64,000 bases of DNA from assembly GCA_963722815.1 (NCBI GenBank), contig CAVROM010000002.1, positions 1-64,000 of the forward strand, in the 5' to 3' direction. Below the pieces are notes generated by a model. It saw nothing but the letters and a program-made list of their open reading frames with translations, searched no databases and was not told where the DNA came from. The position numbers and the translations under genes are program-made. Below, one piece after another: positions 1-9,217 of this stretch. The stretch's first letter is position 1; each line of letters starts with the position of its first letter. The DNA is from DASQFQ01 sp963722815 (GTDB lineage Bacteria > Actinomycetota > Thermoleophilia > Solirubrobacterales > Solirubrobacteraceae).

Positions 1-31
1 CTCGACTGCTGACGCGGGCGGCTCGCGTCCA

Positions 32-1159
32 TCACCGGACGAGCGCGAAGAAGGCGCGGATCTCCTCGACGAAGAGCGCCGGCTGCTCGAGCGCGGGGAA
101 GTGCCCGCCGCGGTCGGGCTCGCTCCAGTAGCGGATGTCGCGGAACCGCCGCTGCGCCCAGCGCCGCGATGGGCGTTGCAGCTCATGCGGGAAGATGGTG
201 CAGCCTGCCGGTGCGTCGACGAGGTCGCGTGGCTGGAGCGGCCCCTCGAGCCAACGCGAGACATCGTCGAGGCTCTCCCAATAGAGGCGCGCGGCAGACG
301 CACCGGTGCGTGGCAGCCAGTAGAGCATCAGGTTGTCGAGGATCGCGTCGCGGGCGACATCGCTGCGAGGATCGACCCAGGCACGCAACTTCTCGGTGAT
401 CCAGGCGGCGAGGCCGGCGGGCGAGTCGACCAGCGAGTAGCCGATCGTCTGGGGCCGGGTGCGCTGCTCGGCGGAATACCCGGAGTCGCGCTGCGCGCTG
501 ATCGCCATGGCCTCGAGGGCCAGTCGCTCGGATTCGGTCAGCGCGTCCCGCGTCGCGGGATCCGGCGGCGCCAGCGGAGGCATGAGGTGGATGCCGACGA
601 CGTGCGCGGCATCCTGCTGCCCGAGGCTGGCGCTGACGCTCGTGCCCCAGTCGCTGCCCTGCGCGCCGTAGCGGTCGTAGCCGAGCCGCTGCATCAGCGT
701 CGCCCACGCACGTGCGACCCGCTCGACGCCCCAGCCCGGCTCGGCGGGCTTGTCGCTCCAGCCGTAGCCCGGCAGCGACGGGACGACGCAGTGGAATCCG
801 GCCTCGGTGAGCGGCTCGAGCACGTCGAGGAACTCGATCACCGAACCGGGCCAACCGTGCGTGAGGATGAGCGGGAGCGCATCCTCGACATCAGAGCGGG
901 CGTGCAGGAAGTGGATGCCGAGCCCATCGATCGTGGTGCCGAACTGACCGGCCGCGTTCAGGCGCGCCTCCGCCCGCCGCCAGTCATACCCGTCTGCCCA
1001 GTACGCGCACAGGGCCTGCAGCTCATCGAGCGCGGCGCCTTGCCGCGGATCGGTTTCCCGCTCGGGCCAGCGCGTCGCCCGCAGTCGGCTGCGGAGGTCG
1101 TCCAGTTCGTCCTCGGCGATCGCGAGCCGGAACGGCGCAATGTCGGCGTCGAAGGTCAA
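32..1159 (-). CDS. epoxide hydrolase (alpha/beta hydrolase with EHN N-terminal domain)
   Basis: A 375-residue protein with the N-terminal EHN-type region (about 1-105) followed by an alpha/beta-hydrolase fold. HGWPG at 101-105 is the oxyanion-hole motif, D170 in GSDWG is the expected nucleophile, and H353 in GGHFP is the expected catalytic base. The family opens epoxides to diols through an ester intermediate. The start used is TTG; no ATG or GTG lies in frame nearby, and the N-terminus (PFRLAI...) begins where the family usually does. It stands alone, divergent from purB. The family is clear; the substrate is unknown. Confidence 0.88.
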   Translation of the reverse strand: MTFDADIAPFRLAIAEDELDDLRSRLRATRWPERETDPRQGAALDELQALCAYWADGYDWRRAEARLNAAGQFGTTIDGLGIHFLHARSDVEDALPLILTHGWPGSVIEFLDVLEPLTEAGFHCVVPSLPGYGWSDKPAEPGWGVERVARAWATLMQRLGYDRYGAQGSDWGTSVSASLGQQDAAHVVGIHLMPPLAPPDPATRDALTESERLALEAMAISAQRDSGYSAEQRTRPQTIGYSLVDSPAGLAAWITEKLRAWVDPRSDVARDAILDNLMLYWLPRTGASAARLYWESLDDVSRWLEGPLQPRDLVDAPAGCTIFPHELQRPSRRWAQRRFRDIRYWSEPDRGGHFPALEQPALFVEEIRAFFALVR

Positions 1160-1281
1160 CGGGCTTCAGCCATGGAATACCACCGCCCGCGTGGCGTCTC
1201 CCCGTGCATGGCTCCCACATCGATTGCGACGATCCTCATGACGATCGCCCGCCCCCAGCAGCCGCACCGCAAGCGCCGCCC

Positions 1282-1366
1282 CTAGGAGGCCGGCAAAGAA
1301 GTCGGCACGCCCGGATGCGCCCCGAGCGCACCGCCTGCTCTTGGCCGGCCTCCTAGCATTGCGGGC
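1282..1366 (+). promoter_or_regulatory. purB upstream region: 13-bp inverted repeat and leaderless -10 box
   Basis: CTAGGAGGCCGGC (1282-1294) and its exact reverse complement (1344-1356) flank a 49-nt spacer. The right arm runs into TAGCAT (1354-1359), a good -10 element exactly 7 nt before the GTG start of purB, so the transcript probably begins at or next to the start codon. The repeat could be a regulator site or a terminator/attenuator-like hairpin ahead of purB; its role is inferred. Confidence 0.5.
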
Positions 1367-2647
1367 GTGATCGCCCGCTACACACGGCCGGAGCTCGGCG
1401 CCGTCTGGACCGACGAAGCGCGGATGACCGCGTGGCGCGACGTCGAGGTCGCGGCCGCCGAGGCGCTCGAGGACGGGCCGACGCCCGAGGATCTCGACGC
1501 GATCCGCGGCGCCAGCTTCACCGTGGAGGCGGTCAAGGAGCGCGAGGCGGTCACCGACCACGACGTGGCCGCGTTCGTCGATGTGCTGTCCGCCTCCGCC
1601 GGCCCCGGCGGGCGCTGGATCCACTACGGGCTGACGTCCTCCGACGTGCTCGACACCGCGCTCGCGCTGCAGATCCGGCGGGCGGGCGCGCCGATCGTGG
1701 CGGGCGCGCGCGAGCTGGCGCTCGTGCTCGCCGAGCGGGCGCGCGAGTTCGCCGACACGCTGTGCGTCGGGCGCACCCACGGCGTGCACGCGGAGCCGAC
1801 CACGTTCGGCCTCAAGCTCGCCGGCTACGCGTTCGAGGCGCACCGCAACGCCGAGCGCCTGGAGCGCGCCTTCGAGCAGGCCGCGGTCGGCGCGATCTCC
1901 GGCGCGGTCGGCACGCACTCGGCCCACGAGCCCGCATACGAGGCGCGCGTGCTCGAGCGGCTGGAGCTGCGACGCGAGGACGTCTCGACCCAGGTCGTTC
2001 CGCGCGACCGCCACGCCGAGCTGCTGCAGGCGATCGCGCTCGCGGGCGCCGGGCTCGAGCGCTTCGCGACCGAGATCCGCCACCTCCAGCGCACCGAGGT
2101 GCGCGAGGTCGAGGAGCCGTTCCGCGCGGGCCAGAAGGGCTCGAGCGCGATGCCGCACAAGCGCAACCCGATCACCACCGAGCGCATCACCGGCCTCGCG
2201 CGGGTGCTGCGCGGCTACTCGCAGGCGGGGCTCGAGAACGTCGCGCTGTGGCACGAGCGCGACATCTCGCACTCCGGCGCCGAGCGCGTGATCCTGCCCG
2301 ACGCGACAATCCTGCTCGACTACATGCAGAGCCTCGCGTTGCGGGTCGCGCGCGGGATGGTCGTCCACGCCGACCGCATGGCGCGCAACCTCGACATCAC
2401 CTGCGGCGCGCTGTTCTCCCAGACCGTGCTGCTCGCGCTCGTCGAGGGCGGGATGACGCGCGACGAGGCGTACCGGATCGTCCAGGCCTCAGCCCAGCAG
2501 GCGTGGGACACGCAGACGCCGCTGCGCGACCTGCTCGCGGAGCAGGGCCTCGGGCTCGACCTCGACGCGATCTTCGACTACGCGCGCTTCACCCGCCACG
2601 TGCCCGAGCTGCTGGCGCGGCTCGACGCGATCCTGGTGCCGGCGTGA
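1367..2647 (+). CDS. purB: adenylosuccinate lyase
   Basis: This lyase releases fumarate from SAICAR and from adenylosuccinate, acting twice in purine synthesis. It has 426 residues, normal for the short bacterial PurB form. The fumarase/aspartase superfamily signature SSAMPHKRNP is at 259-268 and the TSSDVLDT motif near residue 90. The GTG start is supported by the -10 box 7 nt upstream. The stop codon overlaps the GTG of the following M24 peptidase by 4 nt, so the two are co-transcribed. Confidence 0.97.
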   Translation: MIARYTRPELGAVWTDEARMTAWRDVEVAAAEALEDGPTPEDLDAIRGASFTVEAVKEREAVTDHDVAAFVDVLSASAGPGGRWIHYGLTSSDVLDTALALQIRRAGAPIVAGARELALVLAERAREFADTLCVGRTHGVHAEPTTFGLKLAGYAFEAHRNAERLERAFEQAAVGAISGAVGTHSAHEPAYEARVLERLELRREDVSTQVVPRDRHAELLQAIALAGAGLERFATEIRHLQRTEVREVEEPFRAGQKGSSAMPHKRNPITTERITGLARVLRGYSQAGLENVALWHERDISHSGAERVILPDATILLDYMQSLALRVARGMVVHADRMARNLDITCGALFSQTVLLALVEGGMTRDEAYRIVQASAQQAWDTQTPLRDLLAEQGLGLDLDAIFDYARFTRHVPELLARLDAILVPA

Positions 2648-3762
2648 GCGACGCGCTCCTCATGCGCGCCGCCCCGGGCGCGTCGGCGGACCTCTTCCAC
2701 GCGCTCCCGCTGGACATCCTCGATCCGTTCCTCTACGCCGAGCTGCCCGATCGCAAGGTCGCCGTGATCGGTGTGCTCGAGCGCGACCGGATCGAGGCGC
2801 TGGGCCTGGGGATCGAGGTCCTCGACCCGTTCGCGCTCGGCCTCGACTCGCTGCTCAACGACGGCGTGGACTTCCTCTCCGCGGAGATCGAGACCGACCT
2901 GCGCGCGGTCAAGGAGATCGGGCTGGAGTCCGCGCTCGTGCCCCCGGACTTCCCGCTCGCCTGGGCCGACAAGCTGCGCGGCGCGGGCATCGAGCTGCGC
3001 GTCGACGACCAGGCGTTCGACCTGCGGCGACGGCGCAAGACCGATGCCCAGCTCGCCGGCATCCGCCGCGCCCAGGCTGCAGCCGACGCCGCGATGGGCG
3101 CCGCCGCGGCGCTGCTGCGCGAGCTCCCGACCGGGCTCACGTGCGAGCAGGTGCGCGAGCGCATGCAGGCGATCTGCAGGGAGCACGACGCCGAGCTGCC
3201 CGAGACCGCGATCGTCGCCCACGGAGCGCAGTCGGCGTCCGGTCACGAGGAGGGCCACGGCCCGATCGACCGCGGCGGCATCGTCCTGATCGACATCTGG
3301 CCGCGCGACCGCGAGTCGCGCTGCTGGGCGGACATGACGCGCACGTTCGTCGCCGGCGGCGAGGCGCCGCCCGCCGAGCTGCAGGAGTACTGGGAGCTGA
3401 CCCGCGCGTCGCTCGCGGCGGTGATGCCGATGATCAAGCCGGGCGCGGTATGCCGCGAGATCCACGCCGCGTCGTGCGAGCCGTACGAGGCGGCCGGCAA
3501 GCCGACCGTCCGCACCAAGGAGCCGAACACCGCGCTCGAGGAGGGCTACTACCACGGGCTCGGCCACGGGGTCGGGCTCGAGGTGCACGAGCGTCCGAAC
3601 CTCGGGCGCAGCGACGAACGCCTGATCGCGGGCGACGTCGTGACGGTCGAGCCGGGCTGCTACCGCCCCGGCTTCGGCGGCTGCCGGCTCGAGGACCTCG
3701 TGCTCGTCACCGAGGACGGTGCCGCGATCCTCACCAACTTCCCGTACGAGTTGTCTCCATAA
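2644..3762 (+). CDS. M24-family metallopeptidase (Xaa-Pro aminopeptidase/dipeptidase-like)
   Basis: A 372-residue protein with a creatinase-like N-terminal half and a pita-bread C-terminal half. The five dinuclear-metal ligands of the family can be placed: D217, D230 (WADMTRTF), H308 (GLGHGVG), E336 (VEPGC) and E350 (RLEDL). A cytoplasmic peptidase acting at Xaa-Pro bonds is the usual function. GTG start; the GTGA overlap with purB shows translational coupling. Why a peptidase is tied to purB is not clear. Subfamily substrate is not determined by the sequence. Confidence 0.88.
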   Translation: MSDALLMRAAPGASADLFHALPLDILDPFLYAELPDRKVAVIGVLERDRIEALGLGIEVLDPFALGLDSLLNDGVDFLSAEIETDLRAVKEIGLESALVPPDFPLAWADKLRGAGIELRVDDQAFDLRRRRKTDAQLAGIRRAQAAADAAMGAAAALLRELPTGLTCEQVRERMQAICREHDAELPETAIVAHGAQSASGHEEGHGPIDRGGIVLIDIWPRDRESRCWADMTRTFVAGGEAPPAELQEYWELTRASLAAVMPMIKPGAVCREIHAASCEPYEAAGKPTVRTKEPNTALEEGYYHGLGHGVGLEVHERPNLGRSDERLIAGDVVTVEPGCYRPGFGGCRLEDLVLVTEDGAAILTNFPYELSP

Positions 3763-3808
3763 GCTCGGGTAGGAGCTTCGTGAGAGCAATCACGAGGGAG
3801 GACTGCTC

Positions 3809-5038
3809 ATGGCGGGCAACCAGGCCGTGGCATACATGGGCGAGGGCAAGGTCGAGGTGCAGCCCATCGACTACCCGGAGCTCGAGCTGAAGGACGGTCC
3901 CGGCGTCCATCCGGACAACGTGGGGCGCAAGACGCCGCACGGGGTGATCCTGAAGGTCGTCTCGACCAACATCTGCGGTTCCGACCAGCACATGGTCCGC
4001 GGCCGCACGACCGCGCCCGAGGGCCTGATCCTCGGCCACGAGATCACCGGCGAGGTGATCGAGGTTGGCCGCGACGTCGAGTTCATCAAGCGGGGCGATC
4101 TCTGCTCGGTCCCCTTCAACATCGCCTGCGGGCGCTGCCGCAGTTGCAAGGAGGGCGACACCGGCGTCTGCCTGACGGTCAACCCGGAGCGACCGGGCTC
4201 GGCGTACGGCTACGTCGACATGGGCGGCTGGGTCGGCGGCCAGGCGGAGTACGTGATGGTCCCGTACGCCGACTGGAACCTCCTGAAGTTCCCCGACAAG
4301 GAGCAGGCGATGGAGAAGATCCTCGACCTGACGATGCTGTCGGACATCTTCCCGACCGGCTTCCACGGCGCGTACACCGCGGGCGTCGGGCCGGGCTCGA
4401 CCGTCTACATCGCCGGCGCCGGGCCGGTCGGCCTCGCGGCCGCGCACTCCGCGCAGTTCCTCGGTGCGGCGGTCGTGATCGTCGCGGACCTGATCCCGGA
4501 GCGCCTCGAGCAGGCGCGCTCGTTCGGCTGCGAGACGATCGACGTCTCCAAGGGCGACCCGAAGGACCAGATCGAGGAGATCCTCGGCGTCCCCGAGGTC
4601 GACGCGGCGGTCGACGCGGTCGGCTTCGAGGCGCGCGGCCACGGCGAGGGGTCGGGCGAGGAGGCGCCGGCGACGGTCCTCAACTCGATCATGGACGTCA
4701 CCCGGGCGGCCGGCAAGCTCGGCATCCCGGGGCTCTATGTCACCGGTGACCCGGGCGCGGCCGACGAGGCGGCGCAGGAGGGATCGCTGTCGATCCGGAT
4801 CGGCCTCGGGTGGGCCAAGTCGCACTCGTTCGCCACGGGCCAGTGCCCGGTCATGAAGTACCACCGCGGCCTGATGCAGGCGATCCTCAACGACCGCGTG
4901 CAGATCGCGAAGGCGGTCAACGCCACCGTGATCACGCTCGACGAGGCGCCGCAGGGCTATCAGGACTTCGACAGCGGGGTCGCCAAGAAGTTCGTGCTCA
5001 ACCCGCACGGCCTGATCGATAACGCGTCCCGCAACTAG
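3809..5038 (+). CDS. fdhA: glutathione-independent formaldehyde dehydrogenase (zinc, NAD)
   Basis: A 409-residue medium-chain zinc dehydrogenase that closely follows the Pseudomonas putida FdhA pattern, which oxidises formaldehyde (or dismutates aldehydes) using tightly bound NAD without glutathione. Catalytic-zinc segment NICGSDQH; structural-zinc cysteines in CGRCRSC and a fourth Cys shortly after; nucleotide fold GAGPVG. The FdhA-specific long loop after the structural zinc (GYVDMGGWVGGQAEYV) is present. A GGGAGG-type ribosome site precedes the ATG, unlike the leaderless neighbours. It lies between purB/M24 and purC as a single gene. Confidence 0.93.
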   Translation: MAGNQAVAYMGEGKVEVQPIDYPELELKDGPGVHPDNVGRKTPHGVILKVVSTNICGSDQHMVRGRTTAPEGLILGHEITGEVIEVGRDVEFIKRGDLCSVPFNIACGRCRSCKEGDTGVCLTVNPERPGSAYGYVDMGGWVGGQAEYVMVPYADWNLLKFPDKEQAMEKILDLTMLSDIFPTGFHGAYTAGVGPGSTVYIAGAGPVGLAAAHSAQFLGAAVVIVADLIPERLEQARSFGCETIDVSKGDPKDQIEEILGVPEVDAAVDAVGFEARGHGEGSGEEAPATVLNSIMDVTRAAGKLGIPGLYVTGDPGAADEAAQEGSLSIRIGLGWAKSHSFATGQCPVMKYHRGLMQAILNDRVQIAKAVNATVITLDEAPQGYQDFDSGVAKKFVLNPHGLIDNASRN

Positions 5039-5049
5039 CGGGAAATAAC

Positions 5050-5088
5050 GCCGCCGAGGCTTCCGATCCCGTTGCTAGCCTCGGCGGC
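5050..5088 (+). promoter_or_regulatory. purC promoter: 12-bp inverted repeat over a leaderless -10 box
   Basis: GCCGCCGAGGCT (5050-5061) is repeated inverted at 5077-5088. The right arm covers the -10 box TAGCCT (5076-5081) and ends exactly at the GTG start (5089), leaving a 7-nt spacer. A protein bound here, or a hairpin, would block initiation of the purCSQL operon. The arrangement resembles that before purB, although the repeat sequence differs. Confidence 0.5.
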
Positions 5089-5970
5089 GTGACTCCCTCC
5101 GCGCCCGATCTCCCGCTGCTCGCCAAGGGCAAGGTCCGGGAGATCTATGACCTCGGCGACGACCTCCTGATGGTCGCGTCCGACCGCATCTCCACCTACG
5201 ACGTCGTGCACCCGACGCCGATCCCGGACAAGGGCCGCGTGCTGACCGGCCTGTCCGTGCTGTGGTTCGACCTGACGAAGGGCATCGTCGCCAACCACTT
5301 CGTGTCCGCCACCGACGGCGTGCCGGAGGACCTGCGCGGCAGCGCGCTGCGCGTCAAGCGGCTGAACATGCTGCCGGTCGAATGCGTCGTGCGCGGGTAC
5401 ATCACCGGCTCGGGCTGGAAGGACTACCAGCGCACCGGCACGGTGTCGGGCCTCACGCTTCCCGAGGGCCTGCGGGAGTCGGACAAGCTGCCGGAGCCGT
5501 TGTACACGCCGTCGACGAAGGCCGACGTCGGCCACGACGAGGCGATCGACTTCGAGCAGACCGTCGAGCTGATCGGGGACCGCGAGCTGGCCGAGCGCGT
5601 GCGCGACGTGTCGCTGGCCGTCTACGGCGCGGTGGCCGACTTCGCCCGCGAGCGCGGGGTCATCCTCGCCGACACGAAGTTCGAGTTCGGTCTCGACGAG
5701 AGCGGCGAGCTGGTGCTGGGCGACGAGGTCTGCACGCCGGACTCCTCGCGCTTCTGGCCGGCCGACGAGTACGAGCCGGGTCGCAGCCAGCCGTCGTTCG
5801 ACAAGCAGTACGTGCGCGACTGGGCGTCCGGCACGGGGTGGGACAAGTCGCCGCCCGCGCCGCCGATCCCCGACGACGTCGTGGCCGCCACGCGCGAGCG
5901 CTACGTGACCGCCTACGAGCGCCTCGCGGGCGAGCCGTTCTCGGCCTGGCTGGAGCGGACCGGGGCTTGA
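5089..5970 (+). CDS. purC: phosphoribosylaminoimidazole-succinocarboxamide (SAICAR) synthase
   Basis: PurC joins CAIR and aspartate using ATP. It has 293 residues, the typical actinobacterial/eukaryote-like length. It begins with GKVREIYDLGDDLLMVASDRIS, and VECVVRGYITGSGW and the DTKFEFG segment are both diagnostic. GTG start 7 nt after TAGCCT. It opens the purC-purS-purQ-purL operon, in which each gene overlaps the next by 4 nt. Confidence 0.97.
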   Translation: MTPSAPDLPLLAKGKVREIYDLGDDLLMVASDRISTYDVVHPTPIPDKGRVLTGLSVLWFDLTKGIVANHFVSATDGVPEDLRGSALRVKRLNMLPVECVVRGYITGSGWKDYQRTGTVSGLTLPEGLRESDKLPEPLYTPSTKADVGHDEAIDFEQTVELIGDRELAERVRDVSLAVYGAVADFARERGVILADTKFEFGLDESGELVLGDEVCTPDSSRFWPADEYEPGRSQPSFDKQYVRDWASGTGWDKSPPAPPIPDDVVAATRERYVTAYERLAGEPFSAWLERTGA

Positions 5971-6185
5971 GGGCCCGCGTCCTCATCCGGCCGAAGGCGG
6001 GGATCCTCGACCCGCAGGGCCAGACCGTCGAACGGGCGCTGCCGGCGCTGGGCTTCGAGGGCGTGTCGAACGTGCACGTGGGCCGGCTGGTGGAGCTCGA
6101 CGTCGAGGATCCGACGCAGCTCGACCAGATGTGCGAGCAGCTGCTGACGAATCCCCTCATTGAGGACTACGAGATCCAGTCATGA
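5967..6185 (+). CDS. purS: phosphoribosylformylglycinamidine synthase, PurS subunit
   Basis: A 72-residue PurS, the small dimeric subunit that bridges PurQ and PurL in the three-protein FGAM synthase. The sequence starts RARVLIRPKAGILDPQG, the classic PurS opening, and contains GFEGVSNVHVGR. The start is TTG at 5967, overlapping the purC stop codon; no ATG or GTG is available. It overlaps purQ by 4 nt. Confidence 0.95.
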   Translation: MRARVLIRPKAGILDPQGQTVERALPALGFEGVSNVHVGRLVELDVEDPTQLDQMCEQLLTNPLIEDYEIQS

Positions 6186-6844
6186 AGTTCGGCGTCGTCC
6201 GCTTCCCCGGCTCGTGTGACGAGGTGGACGCGCTGGAGGCCGCCCAGCGGGTCGGTGAGGCCGAGATCCTGTGGTACGCCGATCGCGACCTGCGCGGCGC
6301 CGACGCGGTCATCGTCCCCGGCGGCTTCTCCTATGGCGACTACCTGCGGGTCGGCGCGATCGCGCGCTTCGCGCCGGTGATGGAGGAGGTCGAGCGCTTC
6401 GCCCGCTCCGGCGGCCCGGTGCTCGGCATCTGCAACGGCTTCCAGGTGCTGTGCGAGGCGGGGCTGCTGCCGGGCGCGCTGCTGCCGAACACCTCGCTGC
6501 GGTTCCTCTGCAAGCAGGTCGGGCTCACGGTCGTCAACGACGGCACGGCGTGGACCCGCGCGTGCTCGTCCGGTGACGCGCTCTCCATCCCCGTCAAGCA
6601 CACCACCGGCCGCTACTACGCGCCCGACCCGGTGCTCGACGAGATGGAGGCGCACGGGCAAGTCGTCTTCCGCTACGCGCCCGGCGAGAACCCCAACGGC
6701 TCGCTGCGCGACATCGCCGGCGTCGCCAACGCCGCGGGCAACGTCGTCGGGCTGATGCCGCACCCCGAGCACGCGGTCGACCCGCTGACGGGCTCGGTCG
6801 ACGGGTTGAAGCTGTTCGAGTCGGTCGTGCCCGCGCTGGCATGA
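6182..6844 (+). CDS. purQ: phosphoribosylformylglycinamidine synthase, glutaminase subunit PurQ
   Basis: A class I glutamine amidotransferase of 220 residues that supplies ammonia to PurL. The nucleophile Cys is in GICNGFQVL near residue 83, and the His/Glu pair of the triad is in MPHPEHAV near the C-terminus. The N-terminal KFGVVRFPGSCDE is typical. ATG overlaps the purS stop, and its own stop overlaps the purL ATG. Confidence 0.97.
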   Translation: MKFGVVRFPGSCDEVDALEAAQRVGEAEILWYADRDLRGADAVIVPGGFSYGDYLRVGAIARFAPVMEEVERFARSGGPVLGICNGFQVLCEAGLLPGALLPNTSLRFLCKQVGLTVVNDGTAWTRACSSGDALSIPVKHTTGRYYAPDPVLDEMEAHGQVVFRYAPGENPNGSLRDIAGVANAAGNVVGLMPHPEHAVDPLTGSVDGLKLFESVVPALA

Positions 6845-9030
6845 CCGTGGCCTCCCCTCGCCACCGCGAGCTCGGTCTCACCGACCGCGAGTACGAGCTC
6901 ATCGTCGAGCACATGGAGCGTGAGCCGAACGAGGTCGAACTCGCGGTCTTCTCGCTGATGTGGTCGGAGCACTGCGCCTACAAGCACTCCAAGCGGCTGC
7001 TGCGCTCGCTGCCGGTCGAGGGTGGCCGCGTAGTGATGGGCCCGGGGGAGAACGCCGGCGCGGTCTCGCTCGGCGGCGGGCTCGCGTGCGCGTTCAAGGT
7101 CGAGTCGCACAACCACCCGAGCGCGGTCGAGCCGTTCCAGGGCGCCGCCACCGGCGTCGGCGGCATCCTGCGCGACGTCTTCGCGGTCGGCGCGCGGCCG
7201 ATCGCGATCCTCGACTCGCTGCGCTTCGGCGAGGTCTCGCGCTCGCCGCGGTCGCGCTACCTGCTCGAGCAGGCGGTCGCCGGCATCGGCCACTACGGCA
7301 ACTCGATCGGCGTCGCCACCGTCGGCGGCGAGATCTACTTCGAGGACTCCTACGAGGCGAACTGCCTCGTCAACGCGATGTGCCTCGGGCTGATCCAGGA
7401 GGACGACCTGATCCGCTCGGCGGCGGCGGGGGTCGGCAACGTCGTGTTGCTGTTCGGCGCGCGCACCGGCCGCGACGGGATCGGCGGCGCGTCGGTGCTG
7501 GCGAGCGCGGAGCTCGACGAGCTCGACGCCGCCAAGCGTCCCACCGTCCAGATCGGCGACCCGTTCGAGGAGAAGAAGCTGCTCGAGTGCTCGCTCGAGC
7601 TGCTCGAGCGCGGGCTGCTCGTCGCGCTGCAGGATCTCGGCGCGGCCGGCCTCACCTCGTCGAGCGCCGAGATGGCGAGCAAGGGCGAGGTCGGCCTGGA
7701 CCTCGACGTCCGCAAGGTCCCGCTGCGCGAGGCCGACATGGAGCCCTTCGAGATCATGATCTCGGAGTCGCAGGAGCGGATGCTGTGCGTCGTCGAGCCC
7801 GGCAAGGTCGACGAGGTCGTGGCGGTGTGCGAGAAGTGGCTCGTCAACGCGACCGCGATCGGGGAGGTGACGGCCTCGCGGCGCCTGCGGGTGTTCGACG
7901 GCGACGCGCTGGTCGGCGACATGCCGGTCACCGCGCTCGTCGACGAGTGCCCGGTCTACGACCTCGAGCCGGTCGCCCCGAGCGTCTCGATGTACCCGCC
8001 GCCCGAGCCGGTGCCGGGCCTGCCCACGGATCCGGGCGGTCTGCTCCTCGCGCTCCTGGGCAGCGCCAACCTCGCCTCCCGCCGCTGGGCGTTCGAGCAG
8101 TACGACTGCCTCGTCGGCTCGCGCACCGTCCGCCGCCCCGAGGCGGCCGACGCCGCGGTGCTGCAGATTGGGGACCCGCCCACCCGCTCCGCGATCGCGG
8201 TCTCGATCGACGGCAACGGCCGGCGCGTCGCGTGCGATCCGTACCGCGGCGCGGTCGAGGCGGTGCTCGAGTGCAGCGCCAACCTCGCCTGCGTCGGCGC
8301 CGAGCCGCTCGGCCTCACCAACTGCCTCAACTTCGGCAACCCCGAGAAGCCCCACGTCGCCTGGCAGCTCTCGCGGGCGGTGGCCGGCCTTGCCGACGCC
8401 TGCCGCTCGCTGGGCATCCCGGTGGTCGGCGGCAACGTCTCGCTCTACAACGAGGCGGGCGCGGGGCCGATCTTCCCGACTCCGGTGGTCGGCCTCGTCG
8501 GCGAGCTGCCGAAGGCCTCGCGCTCCGGGCGGCTCGGGTTCGCGGAGCAGGGCGACGTCGTCGCCGTCATCTCCGCCGGCTCGTGGGCGCCGGCCGCGAT
8601 GGGCTCCGAGCTCGCGAAGCTGCGCGGCGAGGCGCCGTTCGGCGAGCTCCCGCCGGCCGATCTCGGCGAGCTGCGCGCTTTGCATGCCGCGGTCCGCCAG
8701 GCGGTGCGAGCGGGCGCGCTGCGCTCGGCCCACGACGTCGCCGAGGGCGGCCTCGCGACCGCGCTGGCGGAGGCGTGTGTGGCCGGCGGCCTCGGCGCCA
8801 CCGTCGATCTCTCGTCGCTGCGGCCCGCCGGCGAGGCGCTCCTGTTCGGCGAGGGCCCGGGCGCGTTCGTCGTCTCCGGCCCCGAGCAGTCGCTGCGCGC
8901 GTTCGGCTCCGCGGCGGTCCGCATCGGCACGGTCGGCGGCGCCGATCTCGCCATCGCCGGCTCGCTGAGCGTGCCGGTGGCCGAGCTGTCGGCCGCCCAC
9001 GCGGGCGGCCTGTCGTCGCTGCTCGACTGA
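6841..9030 (+). CDS. purL: phosphoribosylformylglycinamidine synthase, PurL subunit (small form)
   Basis: A 729-residue ATP-dependent FGAM synthetase subunit, the short form that needs PurS and PurQ. It has two tandem AIRS-type halves. Markers are SEHCAYKHSK at about 42-51, the ESHNHPSAVEP segment, GGDIL-like GVGGILRD, and in the second half NCLNFGNPEKP. It ends the purCSQL operon and faces a convergent aminotransferase gene across a large inverted repeat. Confidence 0.97.
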   Translation: MTVASPRHRELGLTDREYELIVEHMEREPNEVELAVFSLMWSEHCAYKHSKRLLRSLPVEGGRVVMGPGENAGAVSLGGGLACAFKVESHNHPSAVEPFQGAATGVGGILRDVFAVGARPIAILDSLRFGEVSRSPRSRYLLEQAVAGIGHYGNSIGVATVGGEIYFEDSYEANCLVNAMCLGLIQEDDLIRSAAAGVGNVVLLFGARTGRDGIGGASVLASAELDELDAAKRPTVQIGDPFEEKKLLECSLELLERGLLVALQDLGAAGLTSSSAEMASKGEVGLDLDVRKVPLREADMEPFEIMISESQERMLCVVEPGKVDEVVAVCEKWLVNATAIGEVTASRRLRVFDGDALVGDMPVTALVDECPVYDLEPVAPSVSMYPPPEPVPGLPTDPGGLLLALLGSANLASRRWAFEQYDCLVGSRTVRRPEAADAAVLQIGDPPTRSAIAVSIDGNGRRVACDPYRGAVEAVLECSANLACVGAEPLGLTNCLNFGNPEKPHVAWQLSRAVAGLADACRSLGIPVVGGNVSLYNEAGAGPIFPTPVVGLVGELPKASRSGRLGFAEQGDVVAVISAGSWAPAAMGSELAKLRGEAPFGELPPADLGELRALHAAVRQAVRAGALRSAHDVAEGGLATALAEACVAGGLGATVDLSSLRPAGEALLFGEGPGAFVVSGPEQSLRAFGSAAVRIGTVGGADLAIAGSLSVPVAELSAAHAGGLSSLLD

Positions 9031-9031
9031 C

Positions 9032-9180
9032 GAACGTCAACGGCGGCGGGGTAGGGATGCGGCTCAAACGCCGTTCGAGCCCACGAATGTCACCTCGATG
9101 GTCACTATGTCGGATCGAGCTGACATTCGTGGGCGCGGGCCGGTTCGAACCCGACCCCTACCCAGCCGCAGTTGACGTTC
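9032..9180. repeat. 149-bp imperfect inverted repeat between convergent genes
   Basis: Two arms of about 67 nt (9032-9099 and 9114-9180) fold back on each other. The outer 10 bp (GAACGTCAAC) and an inner 13 bp (CCCACGAATGTCA) are perfect, with looser pairing between. The right arm contains GGTTCGAACC, like a tRNA T-loop. It fills almost all the space between purL and the convergent hemL-like gene. It could be a bidirectional terminator or a copy of a genome-wide palindromic repeat. Confidence 0.75.
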
Positions 9181-9217
9181 CGCCGGCAGCACCGCAGCCG
9201 CCGGCGGAGACGCAATC

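Noticed and set aside
6673..9000. 775-codon open frame antisense to purL, and similar long antisense frames (for example 101-1285, 23180-25855, 32689-33855)
   Set aside because: They mirror strongly conserved genes and have Arg/Ala/Gly/Asp-biased compositions with no domain. Long open frames opposite genes are expected in such GC-rich DNA.
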